64,000 nucleotides of DNA from positions 1 to 64,000 of the forward strand of contig JARGFM010000003.1 in NCBI GenBank assembly GCA_029210725.1, in the 5' to 3' direction. Each line of letters starts with the position of its first letter. Position 1 is the first letter of the stretch. The notes beneath the pieces were generated by a model. The model worked only from the letters and a program-made list of their open reading frames with translations, had not been told where the DNA came from and ran no database searches. This DNA is from Bacteroidales bacterium (GTDB lineage: Bacteria > Bacteroidota > Bacteroidia > Bacteroidales > GCA-2748055). Below, piece by piece: positions 15,603-28,221 of this stretch. Position numbers and translations under genes: made by a program.

Positions 15603-16790
15603 ATGGCTAAGGAAAAATTTGATAGGTCCAAACCGCACGTCAATATTGGTACCATTGGTCACGTTGACCACGGAAAAACCACATTGACCGCTGCAATAAC
15701 AATGGTTCTTGCAAAAAAGGGACTCTCTGAAATCAGGGATTTTGACTCCATTGACAACGCACCGGAAGAAAAAGAGCGTGGTATTACCATTAATACCGCT
15801 CACGTTGAGTATCAGACAGCGAACAGGCACTATGCGCACGTTGACTGTCCGGGTCACGCTGACTATGTAAAGAATATGGTAACTGGTGCTGCCCAAATGG
15901 ACGGTGCGATTATCGTTGTTGCCGGAACTGACGGTCCTATGCCACAAACCAGGGAGCACATCCTCCTGGCCCGCCAGGTAAACGTACCCAAGATCGTAGT
16001 CTTCCTGAATAAGGTGGATATGGTGGATGACGAGGAACTCCTCGAGCTGGTTGAAATGGAAGTTCGTGAATTGCTCGACTTCTACGAATTCGACGGAGAA
16101 AATGCTCCCGTGATCCACGGTTCCGCTCTTGGTGCACTGAATGGTGAAGAGAAGTGGGAAGACAAGGTTATGGAGCTGATGGATGCAGTGGATTCTTATA
16201 TCCCCATTCCTCCCCGTGACATTGAGAAGCCTTTCCTGATGCCGGTTGAAGATGTATTTTCAATCACCGGACGTGGTACTGTTGCTACTGGTAGAATCGA
16301 AACCGGTGTGGTAAACACAGGTGATGAGATGAACCTGATTGGTCTGGGTGCCGAAGGACGCAAGACGGTTGTAACGGGTGTGGAGATGTTCCGCAAGATC
16401 CTGGACAGAGGTGAAGCCGGTGATAATGTTGGTCTGTTGCTTCGTGGAGTGGACAAGAAGGAGATCAAGAGGGGTATGGTTATTGCCAAACCCGGATCGA
16501 TCACTCCTCACACCGAGTTTACCGCCCAGGTATATGTCCTGAAGAAAGAGGAAGGTGGACGCCATACTCCCTTCCATAACAACTACCGTCCCCAGTTTTA
16601 CCTGAGGACCTTGGACGTAACCGGTGAGATCAAGCTTCCTGAAGGAACTGAGATGGTTATGCCCGGAGATGACGTGGAGATCACAGTAAAGTTGATCTAT
16701 CCTGTGGCTATCAACGTAGGTCTGCGTTTTGCTATCCGTGAAGGCGGACGTACTGTGGGTGCCGGACAGGTGATTAAAATCGACGAATAG
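15603..16790 (+). CDS. tuf: Elongation factor Tu
   Basis: 395 residues, full-length EF-Tu, the GTPase that delivers aminoacyl-tRNA to the ribosome. GTPase motifs are G1 GHVDHGKT near 19-26, the switch I region [12 protein letters not shown] near 59-70, G3 DCPGHADY near 81, and G4 NKVD near 136. Domains II and III follow, including [13 protein letters not shown] near 223 and the C-terminal [10 protein letters not shown]. It is transcribed behind four tRNAs in the tRNA-tufB arrangement known from many bacteria, and is followed by tRNA-Trp and secE. Confidence 0.98.
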   Translation: MAKEKFDRSKPHVNIGTIGHVDHGKTTLTAAITMVLAKKGLSEIRDFDSIDNAPEEKERGITINTAHVEYQTANRHYAHVDCPGHADYVKNMVTGAAQMDGAIIVVAGTDGPMPQTREHILLARQVNVPKIVVFLNKVDMVDDEELLELVEMEVRELLDFYEFDGENAPVIHGSALGALNGEEKWEDKVMELMDAVDSYIPIPPRDIEKPFLMPVEDVFSITGRGTVATGRIETGVVNTGDEMNLIGLGAEGRKTVVTGVEMFRKILDRGEAGDNVGLLLRGVDKKEIKRGMVIAKPGSITPHTEFTAQVYVLKKEEGGRHTPFHNNYRPQFYLRTLDVTGEIKLPEGTEMVMPGDDVEITVKLIYPVAINVGLRFAIREGGRTVGAGQVIKIDE

Positions 16791-16811
16791 TATTTGACCA
16801 TGATACTAAAT

Positions 16812-16847
16812 GGAGAGCACGGGTCAATTTACAGACCCGGCTTCTCT
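16812..16847 (+). other. Hairpin between tuf and tRNA-Trp
   Basis: CGGGTC (16820-16825) pairs with GACCCG (16834-16839) around an 8-base loop. Outer bases allow GAG/CTC-type extension with mismatches. There is no T-run. It is likely a transcript processing or attenuation structure in the tuf-trnW-secE transcript. Confidence 0.4.
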
Positions 16848-16866
16848 GTTTAAATGCGTTAGGTAC

Positions 16867-16939
16867 ACGGGTGTAGCTCAGTTGGTAGAGCACTGGTCTC
16901 CAAAACCAGGTGTCGGGCGTTCGAGTCGCTCCTCCCGTG
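16867..16939 (+). tRNA. tRNA-Trp (anticodon CCA)
   Basis: 73 bases. The anticodon loop CTCCAAA between CTGGT and ACCAG gives CCA; discriminator G73 is as in other bacterial tRNA-Trp. The acceptor ACGGGTG against CTCCCGT leaves a T-T mismatch at positions 6-67. The T-stem has one G-T pair. Its place between tuf and secE is a conserved Bacteroidota arrangement. Confidence 0.93.
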
Positions 16940-16954
16940 CAAATATTGATCAGA

Positions 16955-17146
16955 ATGAAGAGAATAATAAATTATCTGAAGGAATCTTATAACGAGCTGG
17001 TACACAAAGTGACCTGGCCTACCGTTAAAGAGCTGCAGAACAGCGCTTTGGTAGTTATGGTCGCCTCTCTCATCTTTGCCTTGATTGTCTTCGCAATGGA
17101 TATCTCTTTTCAAAAGATCCTTGAGGGCATCTATAAATTAGTGTAA
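16955..17146 (+). CDS. secE: Preprotein translocase subunit SecE
   Basis: 63 residues from ATG 16955. Upstream codons in the same frame lie inside tRNA-Trp and are excluded. It has the short single-membrane-span form of SecE: the amphipathic helix IINYLKESYNELVHKVTWPT with the conserved TWP, then one transmembrane helix (ALVVMVASLIFALIVFAMDI, about 31-50). SecE clamps the SecY channel in the inner membrane. It is 3 bases upstream of nusG in the standard secE-nusG-rplK order. Confidence 0.96.
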   Translation: MKRIINYLKESYNELVHKVTWPTVKELQNSALVVMVASLIFALIVFAMDISFQKILEGIYKLV

Positions 17147-17149
17147 TCC

Positions 17150-17701
17150 ATGAGTAATCTGGAAAAGAAGTGGTATGTTCTCAGAGCCATCGGAGGTAAA
17201 GAGAAGAAGGCCAAAGAATATATCGAAAGTGAAATCAACAGGTTAAACCTGCAGGACTATATTGCACAGGTGCTGATCCCTACCGAGAAGGTTTACCAGA
17301 TTCGAAATGGTAAAAAAATCAGCAAGGAACGCAACTATTTTCCTGGTTATGTGTTAATTGAAGCAACACTGACCGGCGAGGTTCCCCATATTCTGAGGAA
17401 TATTCCCAACATCATTGGATTTCTGGGCTCCGAGGGGGACCAGATGCCCACTCCTCTCAGGCCCTCTGAAGTGAACAGGATCCTGGGTAAGGTGGATGAA
17501 CTGTCGGCCAGTGATGAAGAGATTACAGTACCTTTCTTCGTAGGCGAATCGGTGAAGGTCATCGACGGGCCATTCAACAGTTTCACCGGCATTATTGAAG
17601 AGGTGAACGATGAGAAGAAGAAGCTCAAGGTGATGGTGAAGATCTTTGGTCGTAAGACCCCGCTTGAGCTGAGCTTTATGCAGGTGGAAAAAGATGGATA
17701 A
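17150..17701 (+). CDS. nusG: Transcription termination/antitermination factor NusG
   Basis: 183 residues, normal NusG length. The NGN domain (about 3-115) starts with [19 protein letters not shown] and contains the [15 protein letters not shown]-type core. The KOW domain follows ([20 protein letters not shown], about 128-147) with LSFMQVEK at the end. NusG binds RNA polymerase and links it to ribosomes and Rho. It starts 3 bases after secE; the following 104 bases to rplK carry no gene and could hold the leader of the ribosomal protein transcript. Confidence 0.97.
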   Translation: MSNLEKKWYVLRAIGGKEKKAKEYIESEINRLNLQDYIAQVLIPTEKVYQIRNGKKISKERNYFPGYVLIEATLTGEVPHILRNIPNIIGFLGSEGDQMPTPLRPSEVNRILGKVDELSASDEEITVPFFVGESVKVIDGPFNSFTGIIEEVNDEKKKLKVMVKIFGRKTPLELSFMQVEKDG

Positions 17702-17805
17702 TAATAAAAATATTACAATCTCCGGACAATGATATGCCCATGAATGCTTCCTGTATGGTTGTCAGCGGATGTTGTAAGCGGTAAGTATATAAACAGTTAA
17801 ATAAA

Positions 17806-18249
17806 ATGGCAAAAGAAGTAGAAGGCTTAATCAAGTTGCAAATAAGGGGTGGAGCAGCTAATCCCTCCCCTCCCGTGGGACCCGCACTGGGTGCCAAGGG
17901 CGTCAACATTATGGAGTTCTGCAAGCAATTTAATGGCAGAACCCAGGAGCAGGCCGGGAAACTGTTGCCAGTGATCATTACCGTCTATTCCGATAAATCT
18001 TTTGAATTTATTGTAAAGACACCCCCTGTGGCAGTTCAACTGCTGGAAAAGGCTAAACTTAAGAAAGGTTCGGCCGAATCAAACAGGGTGAAGGTAGCCA
18101 GCGTCACCTGGGATCAGGTGCGTGAGATTGCTGAAGCAAAGATGCCCGACCTCAATGCGTTTACTGTGGAGTCTGCTATGAAAATGGTTGCTGGTACCGC
18201 AAGGAGTATGGGAATTACCATTAAAGGTGTATTTCCGTCTAACAATTAA
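17806..18249 (+). CDS. rplK: Large ribosomal subunit protein uL11
   Basis: 147 residues, full length. The N-terminal domain holds the proline-rich [20 protein letters not shown]-like stretch ([19 protein letters not shown]) near 10-28 and [12 protein letters not shown] near 31. The C-terminal rRNA-binding domain runs from about 70, with [12 protein letters not shown] near the end. uL11 forms the GTPase-associated centre with 23S rRNA and is required for stringent-response activation of RelA. rplA follows after 13 bases. Confidence 0.98.
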   Translation: MAKEVEGLIKLQIRGGAANPSPPVGPALGAKGVNIMEFCKQFNGRTQEQAGKLLPVIITVYSDKSFEFIVKTPPVAVQLLEKAKLKKGSAESNRVKVASVTWDQVREIAEAKMPDLNAFTVESAMKMVAGTARSMGITIKGVFPSNN

Positions 18250-18262
18250 TTCCTTATAAAAA

Positions 18263-18958
18263 ATGAGTAAACTGACTAAAAACAGGAAGTTAGCTTTAGA
18301 GAAGTTAGACAAGGACAAGCAATATACTATCCGTGAGGCTGCAGGACTTGTGAAGGAGATGACCGCTACCAAATTTGATGCATCGGTGGATATCGATGTT
18401 CGTCTGGGAGTGGATCCGAGAAAAGCCAACCAGATGGTGCGTGGCGTTGTTACCCTTCCCCACGGGACTGGTAAAGATGTCAAAGTGCTGGTACTCTGTA
18501 CTCCGGAGAAAGAGGATGAGGCAAAAGAAGCCGGAGCCGATTATGTTGGGCTGGATGACTATATCGAGAAGATCGAAAAGGGTTGGACCGATATGGATGT
18601 GATCATCACCATGCCCCCCGTCATGGCTAAAATAGGGAAACTCGGTCGAGTACTGGGTCCCAGGGGACTGATGCCTAATCCTAAAAGCGGTACTGTTACC
18701 ATGGAAATCGGAAAAGCTGTCATGGATGTGAAGATGGGGAAGATCGATTTCAAAGTAGACAAATATGGTATCGTACATACCTCTATTGGTAAAGTATCCT
18801 TTACTGCAGAGAAAGTTGCTGAAAATGCCCGTGAGTTTATCAACACGATCATTAAGCTGAAACCAACTGCAGCAAAGGGAACCTATATCAAAAGTATCTA
18901 TCTCTCCAGTACCATGAGTCCCGGGGTAAAGATAGATCCTAAAGCTATCGAAGAATAA
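18263..18958 (+). CDS. rplA: Large ribosomal subunit protein uL1
   Basis: 231 residues, the usual size. Characteristic stretches are [20 protein letters not shown] near 37, [18 protein letters not shown] near 128-145 (the highly conserved uL1 signature) and [17 protein letters not shown] near the end. uL1 forms the mobile stalk at the tRNA exit side and, in many bacteria, represses translation of its own rplK-rplA mRNA. I did not try to prove a mimic site here. Confidence 0.98.
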   Translation: MSKLTKNRKLALEKLDKDKQYTIREAAGLVKEMTATKFDASVDIDVRLGVDPRKANQMVRGVVTLPHGTGKDVKVLVLCTPEKEDEAKEAGADYVGLDDYIEKIEKGWTDMDVIITMPPVMAKIGKLGRVLGPRGLMPNPKSGTVTMEIGKAVMDVKMGKIDFKVDKYGIVHTSIGKVSFTAEKVAENAREFINTIIKLKPTAAKGTYIKSIYLSSTMSPGVKIDPKAIEE

Positions 18959-18982
18959 TAATCGCTAAAGTGTCTCAAGACA

Positions 18983-19504
18983 ATGAGAAGAGAAGAAAAG
19001 GAAGTAATCATTGACAACCTGGCACAGCGGCTGGACGATTCAAAACATTTTTATCTGACAGATATATCCTCGCTTAATGCTGAGGAGACTTCCAGGTTGA
19101 GAAGGAAGTGTTTTGAAAGAGAGATCAGCCTCATGGTTGTTAAGAATACATTGCTTCGCAAAGCTATGGAGAAGTCCGAAGGCGATTTTAATGATCTGTA
19201 CGATGTATTGAAAGATTCCACCTCCATCATGTTCTGTGAGACAGGGAATATCCCTGCCAAACTGATCAAGGAGTTCAGAAAAACTATGGAGAAGCCTTTA
19301 TTGAAGGCTGCCTTCGTCGAGGAATCCATATATATCGGAGATGATCAGCTGGATGCTCTCTCCAATATCAAATCGAAAGAGGAGTTACTGGGCGATCTGC
19401 TTATGCTCTTACGGTCACCTGCTTCAAACCTGGTGTCTGCACTTGCATCTGGCGGCTCAAAACTGGCCGGAGCTCTTAAAACTTTATCAGAAAAAGAAAA
19501 CTAA
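18983..19504 (+). CDS. rplJ: Large ribosomal subunit protein uL10
   Basis: 173 residues. It opens with the uL10 pattern ([38 protein letters not shown]), has [11 protein letters not shown] near 52, and ends in the helical tail that carries bL12 dimers ([20 protein letters not shown]). It anchors the L7/L12 stalk. rplL follows after 20 bases, the normal rplJL pairing. Confidence 0.97.
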   Translation: MRREEKEVIIDNLAQRLDDSKHFYLTDISSLNAEETSRLRRKCFEREISLMVVKNTLLRKAMEKSEGDFNDLYDVLKDSTSIMFCETGNIPAKLIKEFRKTMEKPLLKAAFVEESIYIGDDQLDALSNIKSKEELLGDLLMLLRSPASNLVSALASGGSKLAGALKTLSEKEN

Positions 19505-19524
19505 TACATTTAAAATTAATAAAA

Positions 19525-19902
19525 ATGGCTGACGTTAAAAAAATTGCTGATCAGTTGGTCGAACTGACCGTTAAAGAAGTAAATGAATTGCTCGATGTGC
19601 TTAAAGAAGAGCATGGTATCGAGCCTGCTGCTGCTGCAGTTGCTTTTGCAGGTCCTGCCGCTGGCAGTGAAGGAGCTGCTGTAGAAGAAAAGTCTGAATT
19701 TGATGTGATCCTGAAGGCTCCGGGTGGAGCCAAGCTGCAGATTGTGAAGCTTGTAAAGGAACTCACCGGACTTGGACTGAAAGAAGCCAAAGCTGTAGTT
19801 GATTCTGCGCCTGCACCAGTGAAAGAGGGTGTAAGCAAGGATGAGGCCGAATCTCTCAAAACCCAATTAGAAGAAGCTGGAGCAGAAGTTGAGCTTAAAT
19901 AA
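19525..19902 (+). CDS. rplL: Large ribosomal subunit protein bL12 (L7/L12)
   Basis: 125 residues: N-terminal dimerisation helices (to about 35), an Ala/Gly-rich hinge ([19 protein letters not shown]), and the C-terminal factor-binding domain beginning [20 protein letters not shown] with [15 protein letters not shown] near 89. It recruits translation GTPases. The gene is followed by a hairpin with a T-run that probably makes rpoB expression partial, as is common between rplL and rpoB. Confidence 0.98.
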   Translation: MADVKKIADQLVELTVKEVNELLDVLKEEHGIEPAAAAVAFAGPAAGSEGAAVEEKSEFDVILKAPGGAKLQIVKLVKELTGLGLKEAKAVVDSAPAPVKEGVSKDEAESLKTQLEEAGAEVELK

Positions 19903-19928
19903 TAGGGCAATCGCATTATCCACTTACA

Positions 19929-19966
19929 GGTTTAGATCCTTGCTCTGCGGGGGTCTAAGCCTTTTT
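19929..19966 (+). terminator. Attenuator/terminator between rplL and rpoB
   Basis: GGTTTAGATCC (19929-19939) pairs with GGGTCTAAGCC (19951-19961) with two G-T wobbles, giving 11 pairs, followed by TTTTT. No strong promoter consensus appears in the 48 bases to rpoB, so partial read-through from rplL is the likely supply of rpoBC transcript. Confidence 0.75.
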
Positions 19967-20014
19967 GCAGTTTTATAATTCTACACTTAATCCTCGGATT
20001 TAAACGCGATTTCA

Positions 20015-23000
20015 ATGCCAAATAAAAATCAAGAACGAATAAGTTTTGCTTCCATAAAGAATCAGCTGGAATATCCTGATTTTCTGGAAGTTCAATTGAA
20101 GTCATTTCATGATTTCTTTCAGATGGAAACCACCCCTGAAAACCGGACCGACGAAGGTTTGTACCAGGTTTTCCAGGAGAATTTCCCGATTACTGATACC
20201 CGGAACAATTTTGTGCTGGAGTTTCTCGACTATACCATCGATCCGCCCCGTTACTCCATTGATGAGTGCATCGAGCGCGGACTGACCTTCAGTGTTCCGC
20301 TGAAAGCCAAGCTGAAACTCTATTGTACAGATCCCGAGCATGAGGATTTTGACACGGTGATCCAGGATGTTTACCTGGGTACTGTTCCTTACATGACCGA
20401 GAGGGGCGTCTTCATTATCAATGGGGCCGAACGGGTGGTTGTCAGTCAGCTGCACCGTTCACCCGGAGTATTTTTCGGACAGAGTGTCCACGCCAACGGA
20501 ACCAAGCTCTATTCTGCACGGATCATTCCGTTCAAGGGATCATGGATCGAGTTTGCTACAGACATCAATAACGTGATGTACGCTTACATCGATCGTAAAA
20601 AGAAATTACCTGTCACCACCCTGCTCCGGGCCATCGGCTATGAAAGCGATAAAGATGTGCTGGAGATATTTGGCCTTGCCGATGAGGTAAAGGTGTCCAA
20701 AACCGGATTGAAGAAGCTGGTGGGCCGGAAACTGGCTGCCCGTGTTCTGAAGAGCTGGATTGAGGATTTCGTGGATGAGGACACCGGCGAGGTGGTGTCC
20801 ATCGAAAGAAACGAGGTGATCATTGACAGGGAGACTGTTCTGGAGAATGAGCATATCGATGAGATTATCGATTCAGGGGCCAAGACCATCCTTCTGCACA
20901 AGGATGTGCCCAATATCAATGACTTTGCTATTATATACAATACCCTGCAGAAGGACCCGTGTAATTCTGAGAAGGAAGCGGTGATGCATATCTACCGTCA
21001 GCTGCGGAACGCAGAACCGCCGGATGAACCTACTGCCAGGGATGTGATTGATAAACTGTTCTTCTCCGACAAGCGTTATGACCTGGGTGAAGTGGGCCGT
21101 TACAGGCTCAATAAAAAACTGGGACTTGACACCGATGTGGAGCACAGGGTGCTGACACGTGAAGACATTATCCAGATTATCAAATACCTCATCGAGCTGA
21201 TCAACTCCAAGACCGATGTGGACGATATTGACCACCTGAGTAACCGGAGGGTACGTACCGTTGGAGAACAGCTCATGAACCAGTTCAGTGTGGGTCTTGC
21301 CAGGATGGCCCGTACCATTCGTGAACGTATGAATGTACGTGATAACGAGGTGTTTACACCTACCGACCTGATCAATTCGAAGACGCTCTCTTCCGTGATT
21401 AATTCCTTCTTTGGAACCAACCAGCTGAGCCAGTTTATGGACCAGACCAATCCACTGGCTGAGATGACCCACAAGCGCCGTATGTCGGCTCTCGGGCCTG
21501 GTGGCCTGAGTCGTGAGCGCGCCGGTTTTGAGGTTCGTGACGTTCACTATACACACTACGGAAGGCTCTGCCCCATTGAGACCCCCGAAGGTCCCAATAT
21601 CGGTCTGATCTCCTCCCTCTGTGTATTTGCGCGAATCAGTGATCTGGGTTTCATTGAAACCCCTTACAGGCAGACTGAAAAAGGAAAGGTGGAGCTGGCA
21701 AACAAAGGAATCGTTTACCTGAGTGCTGAAGAGGAAGAAGATAAGCTGATTGCCCAGGCCAATGCACCCCTGAATGAGGATGGCACTTTTGTGAATCCCA
21801 GGGTGAAGGCCCGCTATGAAGCGGATTATCCACTGGCAGAGAAAAACGATGTAGTGTTAATGGATGTAGCTCCCAACCAGATCGCTTCCATAGCTGCTTC
21901 TTTGATTCCCTTCCTGGAGCACGATGATGCTAACCGGGCCCTGATGGGATCCAACATGATGCGTCAGGCAGTTCCCCTGATTTATCCCGAAGCGCCCATC
22001 GTGGGAACAGGCATTGAGATGAATGTGGTTCGTGATTCCAGGTTGCAGGTGCGGGCAGAGGAAGACGGAGTGGTGGAATTTGTGGATGCCAATGAAATTG
22101 TGGTGCGCTATAAGCGCAGCGAAGAGGCGCGTTTTGTGAGGTTTGATGATGATGTGAAGCGCTATAAACTCCCGAAATTCAGGAAAACCAACCAGAATAC
22201 CTGTGTGAGCCTGAATCCCATTGTGAGAAAGGGCCAGATATTGAAGAAGGGGGATATTCTGACGCAGGGATATGCGACCCAGCAGGGAGAACTTGCTCTT
22301 GGAAGGAACCTGATGGTGGCCTTTATGCCCTGGAAAGGATATAACTTTGAGGATGCTATCGTGGTATCGGAGCGTCTGGTCCGGGAAGATGTATTTACAT
22401 CGATCCATGTGGATGAATACCTCCTGGAGGTTCGGGATACCAAGCGCGGACTGGAGGAGCTGACCTCAGATATTCCAAACGTGAGTGAAGAGGCTACCAA
22501 GAATCTGGACGAGAACGGCCTGATCCGTATCGGAGCAGAGGTAATTCCCGGGGACATTCTGATCGGTAAGATCACCCCCAAAGGAGAATCTGATCCTTCA
22601 CCGGAGGAGAAACTGCTCAGGGCCATCTTTGGAGATAAGGCCGGCGATGTTAAGGATGCTTCGCTGAAAGCAGGGCCCTCTCTTTACGGGGTAGTGATTG
22701 ACAAGAAATTGTTCTCCCGTACCATGAAGGAGCGCAAGTCCCGTCCGGCTACCAAGCAGATCCTTGAGAAGATAGATGATACTTACCACAAGGATATTGC
22801 AGAAATCAGGAACCAGTTAATTGATAAACTGTTCGAACTGGTGAACGGAAAAACTTCACAGGGTGTGAAGGACTTCCTGAATGTGGATGTGATTCCCAAA
22901 GGGACTAAGTTTACCCAGAAGCAACTGCAGGAACTTGATTTCCCCAACCTGAATCCCCTGAAATGGACCACGGATAAGCATAAGAATGACCTGATCAGGG

Positions 23001-23824
23001 ACCTGCTCCATAACTATATTATCAAGTTCAAGGAGATCGACGGCCTTTACAAGCGGAAGAAGCATAGCATTACCAGCGGGGATGAACTGCCCACCGGTAT
23101 TATTCAGCTTGCAAAAGTGTATGTGGCGAAGAAGCGGAAGCTCACCGTGGGGGATAAGATGGCCGGTCGGCACGGTAACAAGGGTATTGTAGCCAAGATT
23201 GTGCGTTCGGAGGATATGCCCTTCCTGGCAGATGGAACTCCCGTGGATATCGTATTGAATCCGCTGGGTGTGCCCTCCAGGATGAACCTGGGCCAGATCT
23301 ACGAAACGGTGCTTGGATGGGCCGGATTGAAACTGGACAAAAAGTTCGCAACTCCTATTTTTGACGGGGCCAGTATCGATCAGATCAACGAACTGACCGA
23401 TGAGGCCGGTGTTCCCAGATATGGAAAGACCTTCCTTTATGACGGAGGTACCGGTGAACGCTTCGACCAGCCGGCTACGGTAGGTGTGATCTACATGCTG
23501 AAACTGGGACACATGGTGGAAGATAAGATGCACGCCAGGAGTATAGGACCCTACTCGCTGATTACCCAGCAGCCCCTGGGCGGAAAGGCCCAGTTTGGTG
23601 GACAGCGTTTTGGTGAGATGGAGGTCTGGGCCCTGGAGGCATTTGGTGCCGCCAATATACTGCAGGAGATCCTGACGGTCAAATCGGACGATGTCATCGG
23701 CAGGGCCAAAGCCTACGAGGCTATTGTGAAAGGCGAGCCGATGCCCATGCCCGGTATCCCGGAGTCACTGAACGTGCTCTTGCATGAACTGCGCGGACTG
23801 GGGCTTAGTGTGAACCTGGTGTAA
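20015..23824 (+). CDS. rpoB: RNA polymerase subunit beta
   Basis: 1,269 residues, full length for Bacteroidota. Conserved blocks include the rifampicin-region sequence [19 protein letters not shown] near 468-486 followed by [20 protein letters not shown], the [14 protein letters not shown]-type element ([18 protein letters not shown]) near 525, [15 protein letters not shown] near 775, [15 protein letters not shown] near 1050, and the C-terminal [19 protein letters not shown] near 1195. The rifampicin-binding residues look wild type by eye. rpoC follows after 63 bases. Confidence 0.99.
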   Translation: MPNKNQERISFASIKNQLEYPDFLEVQLKSFHDFFQMETTPENRTDEGLYQVFQENFPITDTRNNFVLEFLDYTIDPPRYSIDECIERGLTFSVPLKAKLKLYCTDPEHEDFDTVIQDVYLGTVPYMTERGVFIINGAERVVVSQLHRSPGVFFGQSVHANGTKLYSARIIPFKGSWIEFATDINNVMYAYIDRKKKLPVTTLLRAIGYESDKDVLEIFGLADEVKVSKTGLKKLVGRKLAARVLKSWIEDFVDEDTGEVVSIERNEVIIDRETVLENEHIDEIIDSGAKTILLHKDVPNINDFAIIYNTLQKDPCNSEKEAVMHIYRQLRNAEPPDEPTARDVIDKLFFSDKRYDLGEVGRYRLNKKLGLDTDVEHRVLTREDIIQIIKYLIELINSKTDVDDIDHLSNRRVRTVGEQLMNQFSVGLARMARTIRERMNVRDNEVFTPTDLINSKTLSSVINSFFGTNQLSQFMDQTNPLAEMTHKRRMSALGPGGLSRERAGFEVRDVHYTHYGRLCPIETPEGPNIGLISSLCVFARISDLGFIETPYRQTEKGKVELANKGIVYLSAEEEEDKLIAQANAPLNEDGTFVNPRVKARYEADYPLAEKNDVVLMDVAPNQIASIAASLIPFLEHDDANRALMGSNMMRQAVPLIYPEAPIVGTGIEMNVVRDSRLQVRAEEDGVVEFVDANEIVVRYKRSEEARFVRFDDDVKRYKLPKFRKTNQNTCVSLNPIVRKGQILKKGDILTQGYATQQGELALGRNLMVAFMPWKGYNFEDAIVVSERLVREDVFTSIHVDEYLLEVRDTKRGLEELTSDIPNVSEEATKNLDENGLIRIGAEVIPGDILIGKITPKGESDPSPEEKLLRAIFGDKAGDVKDASLKAGPSLYGVVIDKKLFSRTMKERKSRPATKQILEKIDDTYHKDIAEIRNQLIDKLFELVNGKTSQGVKDFLNVDVIPKGTKFTQKQLQELDFPNLNPLKWTTDKHKNDLIRDLLHNYIIKFKEIDGLYKRKKHSITSGDELPTGIIQLAKVYVAKKRKLTVGDKMAGRHGNKGIVAKIVRSEDMPFLADGTPVDIVLNPLGVPSRMNLGQIYETVLGWAGLKLDKKFATPIFDGASIDQINELTDEAGVPRYGKTFLYDGGTGERFDQPATVGVIYMLKLGHMVEDKMHARSIGPYSLITQQPLGGKAQFGGQRFGEMEVWALEAFGAANILQEILTVKSDDVIGRAKAYEAIVKGEPMPMPGIPESLNVLLHELRGLGLSVNLV

Positions 23825-23887
23825 TCTGCTTTTACGGGCCGTAGCCCGGTCAGAATTAGTTTTAGAAACGTATTAATACAACATTAT

Positions 23888-26800
23888 ATGTCATTCAGGA
23901 AAGACACCAAAGTAAAAAGCAGCAATTTCAATAAGATTTCCATTGGATTGGCATCTCCCGAGGAGATCCTGGAGAGATCCAGCGGGGAAGTCCTCAAGCC
24001 TGAGACCATCAACTACCGGACCTATAAGCCGGAAAGGGATGGCTTGTTCTGCGAACGGATTTTTGGTCCGGTAAAAGACTACGAGTGTCATTGTGGTAAA
24101 TATAAGCGGATCCGTTATAAGGGGATCGTATGCGACCGTTGCGGGGTGGAGGTAACCGAGAAAAAGGTGCGCCGTGAGCGAATGGGTCACATTTCACTGG
24201 TAGTACCGGTGGCTCATATCTGGTATTTCCGTTCCCTTCCAAACAAGATCGGCTACCTGCTGGGACTTCCTACTAAGAAGCTGGATTCCATCATTTATTA
24301 TGAACGCTACGTGGTGATTAATCCGGGGATCAAGATGGCCGACGGAGTCAACTACCTCGACTTCCTGACCGAAGATGAGTACCTGGATATCCTGGCCAGT
24401 CTGCCCAAGGAGAACCAGGTGCTGGAGGATGACCATCCGGATAAATTCATTGCCGGCATGGGTGCCGAAGGTCTGCACCAGTTGCTGGGACGGCTGAACC
24501 TGGATGAACTGTCTTACTCCCTGAGGCACAAAGCCAGTACTGAAACTTCCCAGCAGAGGAAGAATGAAGCGCTTAAGAGGCTGCAGGTGGTGGAGGCCTT
24601 CCGTGCCTCCAAGGGGGTGAATCGTCCGGAATGGATGATCGTCAAGGTGGTTCCTGTCATACCGCCGGAATTGAGGCCCCTGGTTCCGCTCGACGGGGGC
24701 CGATTTGCCACCTCCGATCTGAACGATCTTTATCGCAGGGTGATCATCCGCAACAACCGTTTAAAGCGTCTGATCGAGATTAAGGCTCCTGAAGTGATTC
24801 TCCGTAATGAGAAAAGGATGCTGCAGGAAGCCGTGGACTCTCTGTTCGATAATTCGAGGAAAGCCAATGCAGTGAAGACCGATGCCAACAGACCGCTTAA
24901 ATCTCTTTCCGACAGTCTGAAAGGAAAGCAGGGACGTTTTCGTCAGAACCTGCTTGGAAAGCGGGTCGACTACTCGGCCCGTTCGGTGATTGTGGTTGGA
25001 CCTGAGTTGCAACTGCACGAATGCGGACTGCCTAAAGATATGGCTGCAGAACTCTATAAGCCATTTATCATCCGCAAGCTGATTGAGCGCGGGATTGTGA
25101 AGACGGTGAAGTCGGCCAAGAAGATTGTGGACCGCAAGGATCCTGTGGTATGGGATATCCTGGAGAATGTATTAAAAGGACACCCGGTACTGTTGAACCG
25201 GGCACCAACGCTTCACAGGCTGGGTATCCAGGCCTTCCAGCCAAAACTGATCGAAGGGAAGGCCATTCAGCTGCACCCTCTGGTGTGTACAGCCTTTAAC
25301 GCTGACTTTGACGGGGACCAGATGGCGGTGCATCTTCCGCTTGGAAATGCTGCTGTTCTGGAGGCACAGATCCTGATGCTTGCTTCTCACAATATCCTGA
25401 ACCCTGCCAACGGAGCCCCCATTGCGGTTCCTTCGCAGGACATGGTACTGGGACTCTATTACATTACAAAAGCAAAACGGTCGACCGAAGAAGAGCCGGT
25501 TAAGGGCGAGAATATGATCTTCTATTCGGCTGAAGAGGTGATCATTGCCTACAATGAGAAACGTGCCGACCTGCACGCGGTTATTAAGGTAAGGATCCCT
25601 AAACCGGGGTCTGAGAATGGACAGACCGAACTGATCGAGACTACAGTGGGACGTGTCCTTTTTAATGAGTTTGTTCCCCGGGAGATCGGATTTATCAATG
25701 AACTCCTGACCAAGAAATCACTTCGTGATATCATCGGACGTGTTCTGAAGATCACCGGTACCGCCAAAACCGCCAAGTTCCTGGATAATATCAAGAACCT
25801 GGGTTACGGTATGGCCTTTAAAGGGGGACTCTCCTTTAATCTGGATGATGTGATCATTCCCGCCGAGAAAGAGACCTTCGTGAAAGATGGATACGCACAG
25901 GTGGATGAGGTGGTGGCCAGTTACAACATGGGTGTGATTACCAACAACGAACGATACAACCAGATCATCGACGTGTGGACCCACACCAATGCCCGTCTGA
26001 CCCAGTTACTGATGAATCAGCTGAGTTCGGATAAGCAGGGATTCAACCCGGTTTATATGATGCTGGACTCGGGTGCAAGGGGATCCAAGGAGCAGATTCG
26101 CCAGCTTTCCGGTATGCGTGGTCTGATGGCCAAGCCCCAGAAAAGCGGTTCGACCGGTTCCGAGATTATTGAAAACCCGATTCTCTCCAACTTCAAGGAG
26201 GGGCTTTCGGTTCTGGAGTACTTCATCTCCACTCACGGTGCCCGTAAGGGTCTTGCCGATACGGCCCTCAAGACCGCCGATGCCGGTTATCTGACCCGTC
26301 GCCTGGTGGATGTAAGCCAGGATGTCATAATCCAGGAACCCGATTGCGGAACCTTGCGCGGACTGGTAGCTTCCGCGATTAAGAAAAATGAGGAAGTTGT
26401 GGAAACCCTGTACGAGAGGATCCTGGGACGGACCACCGTACATGATGTATACCATCCCCTTACGGGTGAACTCGTAATTGCTTCCGGAGAAGAGATTACC
26501 GAAGAGATTGCAAGCGTTATCGAAGAGTCGCCCATCGAACAGGTGGAGATTCGTTCCGTACTGACCTGCGAATCCAAGAAAGGGGTATGCGCCAAATGTT
26601 ACGGTCGAAACCTGGCTATCGGTAAGATGGTACAGATGGGTGAAGCCACCGGTGTGATCGCTGCACAGTCCATTGGAGAGCCCGGTACACAGCTTACCCT
26701 CCGGACCTTCCACGTTGGGGGTACCGCTTCCAACATCACCTCGGAATCCAACGTGATTTCCAAGTATGATGGCATCGTGGAGATTGAAGAACTGCGTACG

Positions 26801-28210
26801 GTAAGCTCCAAGAATCCGGAGACCGGAAACAAGATGGAAATCGTGATCGGTCGACTGGCGGAACTTCGCGTACTGGATAAAAACACCAGAATTGCATTAA
26901 CCACACATACCATTCCTTACGGATCCAAGCTTTATACAAAGGATGGAGCCGAAGTGAAGAAGGGAGACCTGATGTGTGAATGGGATCCATATAATGCGTT
27001 GATTATCAGTGAAGCTGCCGGTAAGGTAAGCTTTGATAATGTCATTGAGGGAATCACCTTCAGGGATGAATCGGATGAGCAGACCGGTTTCAAGGAGAAG
27101 GTGATCGTCGAGAGCCGCGACCGCACCAAGAACCCGCTGATCAGAATTCTTGACAGCAAAGGGGAACTGGTGAAGAACTACAACCTTCCGGTTGGAGCGC
27201 ATATTGCGGTAAACGAAGGAGATAAAGTGGCCGCCGGTGAGGTTCTGGTGAAGATACCGAGAGCGGTTGGGAAATCCGGGGATATCACCGGTGGACTGCC
27301 ACGGGTGACCGAGCTCTTTGAAGCCAGGAATCCTTCCAATCCTGCTGTGGTTTCGGAGATCGACGGGGAGGTCGAATTTGGTAAGATCAAACGTGGTAAC
27401 CGTGAGATTGTCATTACCTCCAAGGCCGGAGAAGTGAAGAAATACCTGGTTCCGCTGTCCAAACAGATCCTGGTACAGGAGAATGATTACGTCAGGGCCG
27501 GGATTCCGCTATCTGACGGAGCCATTACGCCAGCCGATATCCTGGCCATTAAAGGGCCTACCAAGGTCCAGGAGTATATCGTGAACGAAGTTCAGGAGGT
27601 ATACCGGATGCAGGGGGTGAAGATCAATGATAAACACTTTGAGATCATTGTCCGTCAGATGATGCGTAAAGTAGAGATCGTGGATCCGGGCGATACCAAA
27701 TTCCTGGAAAAGCAGGTGGTGGACAAGCATGATTTCATGGATGAGAACGACTGGATCTACGGCAAGAAAGTAGTTGTGGAAGCCGGGGACTCTCAGGAAT
27801 ACATTCCCGGCATGATTATTACTGCCCGGAAATTGAGGGACGATAACTCTGTGTTAAAGCGGAAAGACCTGAAACTGATCGAAGCCAGGGATGCGGTTCC
27901 TGCCACCTCATCGCAGGTACTCCAGGGGATCACAAAAGCTGCCCTGCAGACCAATAGTTTCATCTCCGCTGCCTCCTTCCAGGAGACTACCAAGGTGCTG
28001 AACGAAGCTGCCATTTTTGGAAAAGTGGATATCCTCGACGGACTGAAGGAGAATGTGATTGTAGGTCACCAGATCCCGGCTGGAACCGGATCCAGGATCT
28101 ATAACAACCTGGTGGTAGGTTCCAAGGAAGAGTATGAACGACTCACATCCGGTATCGTTGAGAGCGAAAACCCTGAAGAGACAAAAGTGAAAGAATCTGT
28201 GAAGCAGTAA
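23888..28210 (+). CDS. rpoC: RNA polymerase subunit beta prime
   Basis: 1,440 residues, full length. The N-terminal zinc ribbon (CHCGKYK ... [12 protein letters not shown]) is near 66-90. The catalytic magnesium loop [15 protein letters not shown] lies near 470 with three aspartates. The second zinc site ([17 protein letters not shown]) is near 893-910 and is followed by the trigger-loop/bridge region [19 protein letters not shown] near 930. The C-terminus carries the [15 protein letters not shown] motif near 1137. DUF3467 follows 11 bases later and is almost surely co-transcribed. Confidence 0.99.
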   Translation: MSFRKDTKVKSSNFNKISIGLASPEEILERSSGEVLKPETINYRTYKPERDGLFCERIFGPVKDYECHCGKYKRIRYKGIVCDRCGVEVTEKKVRRERMGHISLVVPVAHIWYFRSLPNKIGYLLGLPTKKLDSIIYYERYVVINPGIKMADGVNYLDFLTEDEYLDILASLPKENQVLEDDHPDKFIAGMGAEGLHQLLGRLNLDELSYSLRHKASTETSQQRKNEALKRLQVVEAFRASKGVNRPEWMIVKVVPVIPPELRPLVPLDGGRFATSDLNDLYRRVIIRNNRLKRLIEIKAPEVILRNEKRMLQEAVDSLFDNSRKANAVKTDANRPLKSLSDSLKGKQGRFRQNLLGKRVDYSARSVIVVGPELQLHECGLPKDMAAELYKPFIIRKLIERGIVKTVKSAKKIVDRKDPVVWDILENVLKGHPVLLNRAPTLHRLGIQAFQPKLIEGKAIQLHPLVCTAFNADFDGDQMAVHLPLGNAAVLEAQILMLASHNILNPANGAPIAVPSQDMVLGLYYITKAKRSTEEEPVKGENMIFYSAEEVIIAYNEKRADLHAVIKVRIPKPGSENGQTELIETTVGRVLFNEFVPREIGFINELLTKKSLRDIIGRVLKITGTAKTAKFLDNIKNLGYGMAFKGGLSFNLDDVIIPAEKETFVKDGYAQVDEVVASYNMGVITNNERYNQIIDVWTHTNARLTQLLMNQLSSDKQGFNPVYMMLDSGARGSKEQIRQLSGMRGLMAKPQKSGSTGSEIIENPILSNFKEGLSVLEYFISTHGARKGLADTALKTADAGYLTRRLVDVSQDVIIQEPDCGTLRGLVASAIKKNEEVVETLYERILGRTTVHDVYHPLTGELVIASGEEITEEIASVIEESPIEQVEIRSVLTCESKKGVCAKCYGRNLAIGKMVQMGEATGVIAAQSIGEPGTQLTLRTFHVGGTASNITSESNVISKYDGIVEIEELRTVSSKNPETGNKMEIVIGRLAELRVLDKNTRIALTTHTIPYGSKLYTKDGAEVKKGDLMCEWDPYNALIISEAAGKVSFDNVIEGITFRDESDEQTGFKEKVIVESRDRTKNPLIRILDSKGELVKNYNLPVGAHIAVNEGDKVAAGEVLVKIPRAVGKSGDITGGLPRVTELFEARNPSNPAVVSEIDGEVEFGKIKRGNREIVITSKAGEVKKYLVPLSKQILVQENDYVRAGIPLSDGAITPADILAIKGPTKVQEYIVNEVQEVYRMQGVKINDKHFEIIVRQMMRKVEIVDPGDTKFLEKQVVDKHDFMDENDWIYGKKVVVEAGDSQEYIPGMIITARKLRDDNSVLKRKDLKLIEARDAVPATSSQVLQGITKAALQTNSFISAASFQETTKVLNEAAIFGKVDILDGLKENVIVGHQIPAGTGSRIYNNLVVGSKEEYERLTSGIVESENPEETKVKESVKQ

Positions 28211-28221
28211 GTACATATCAG

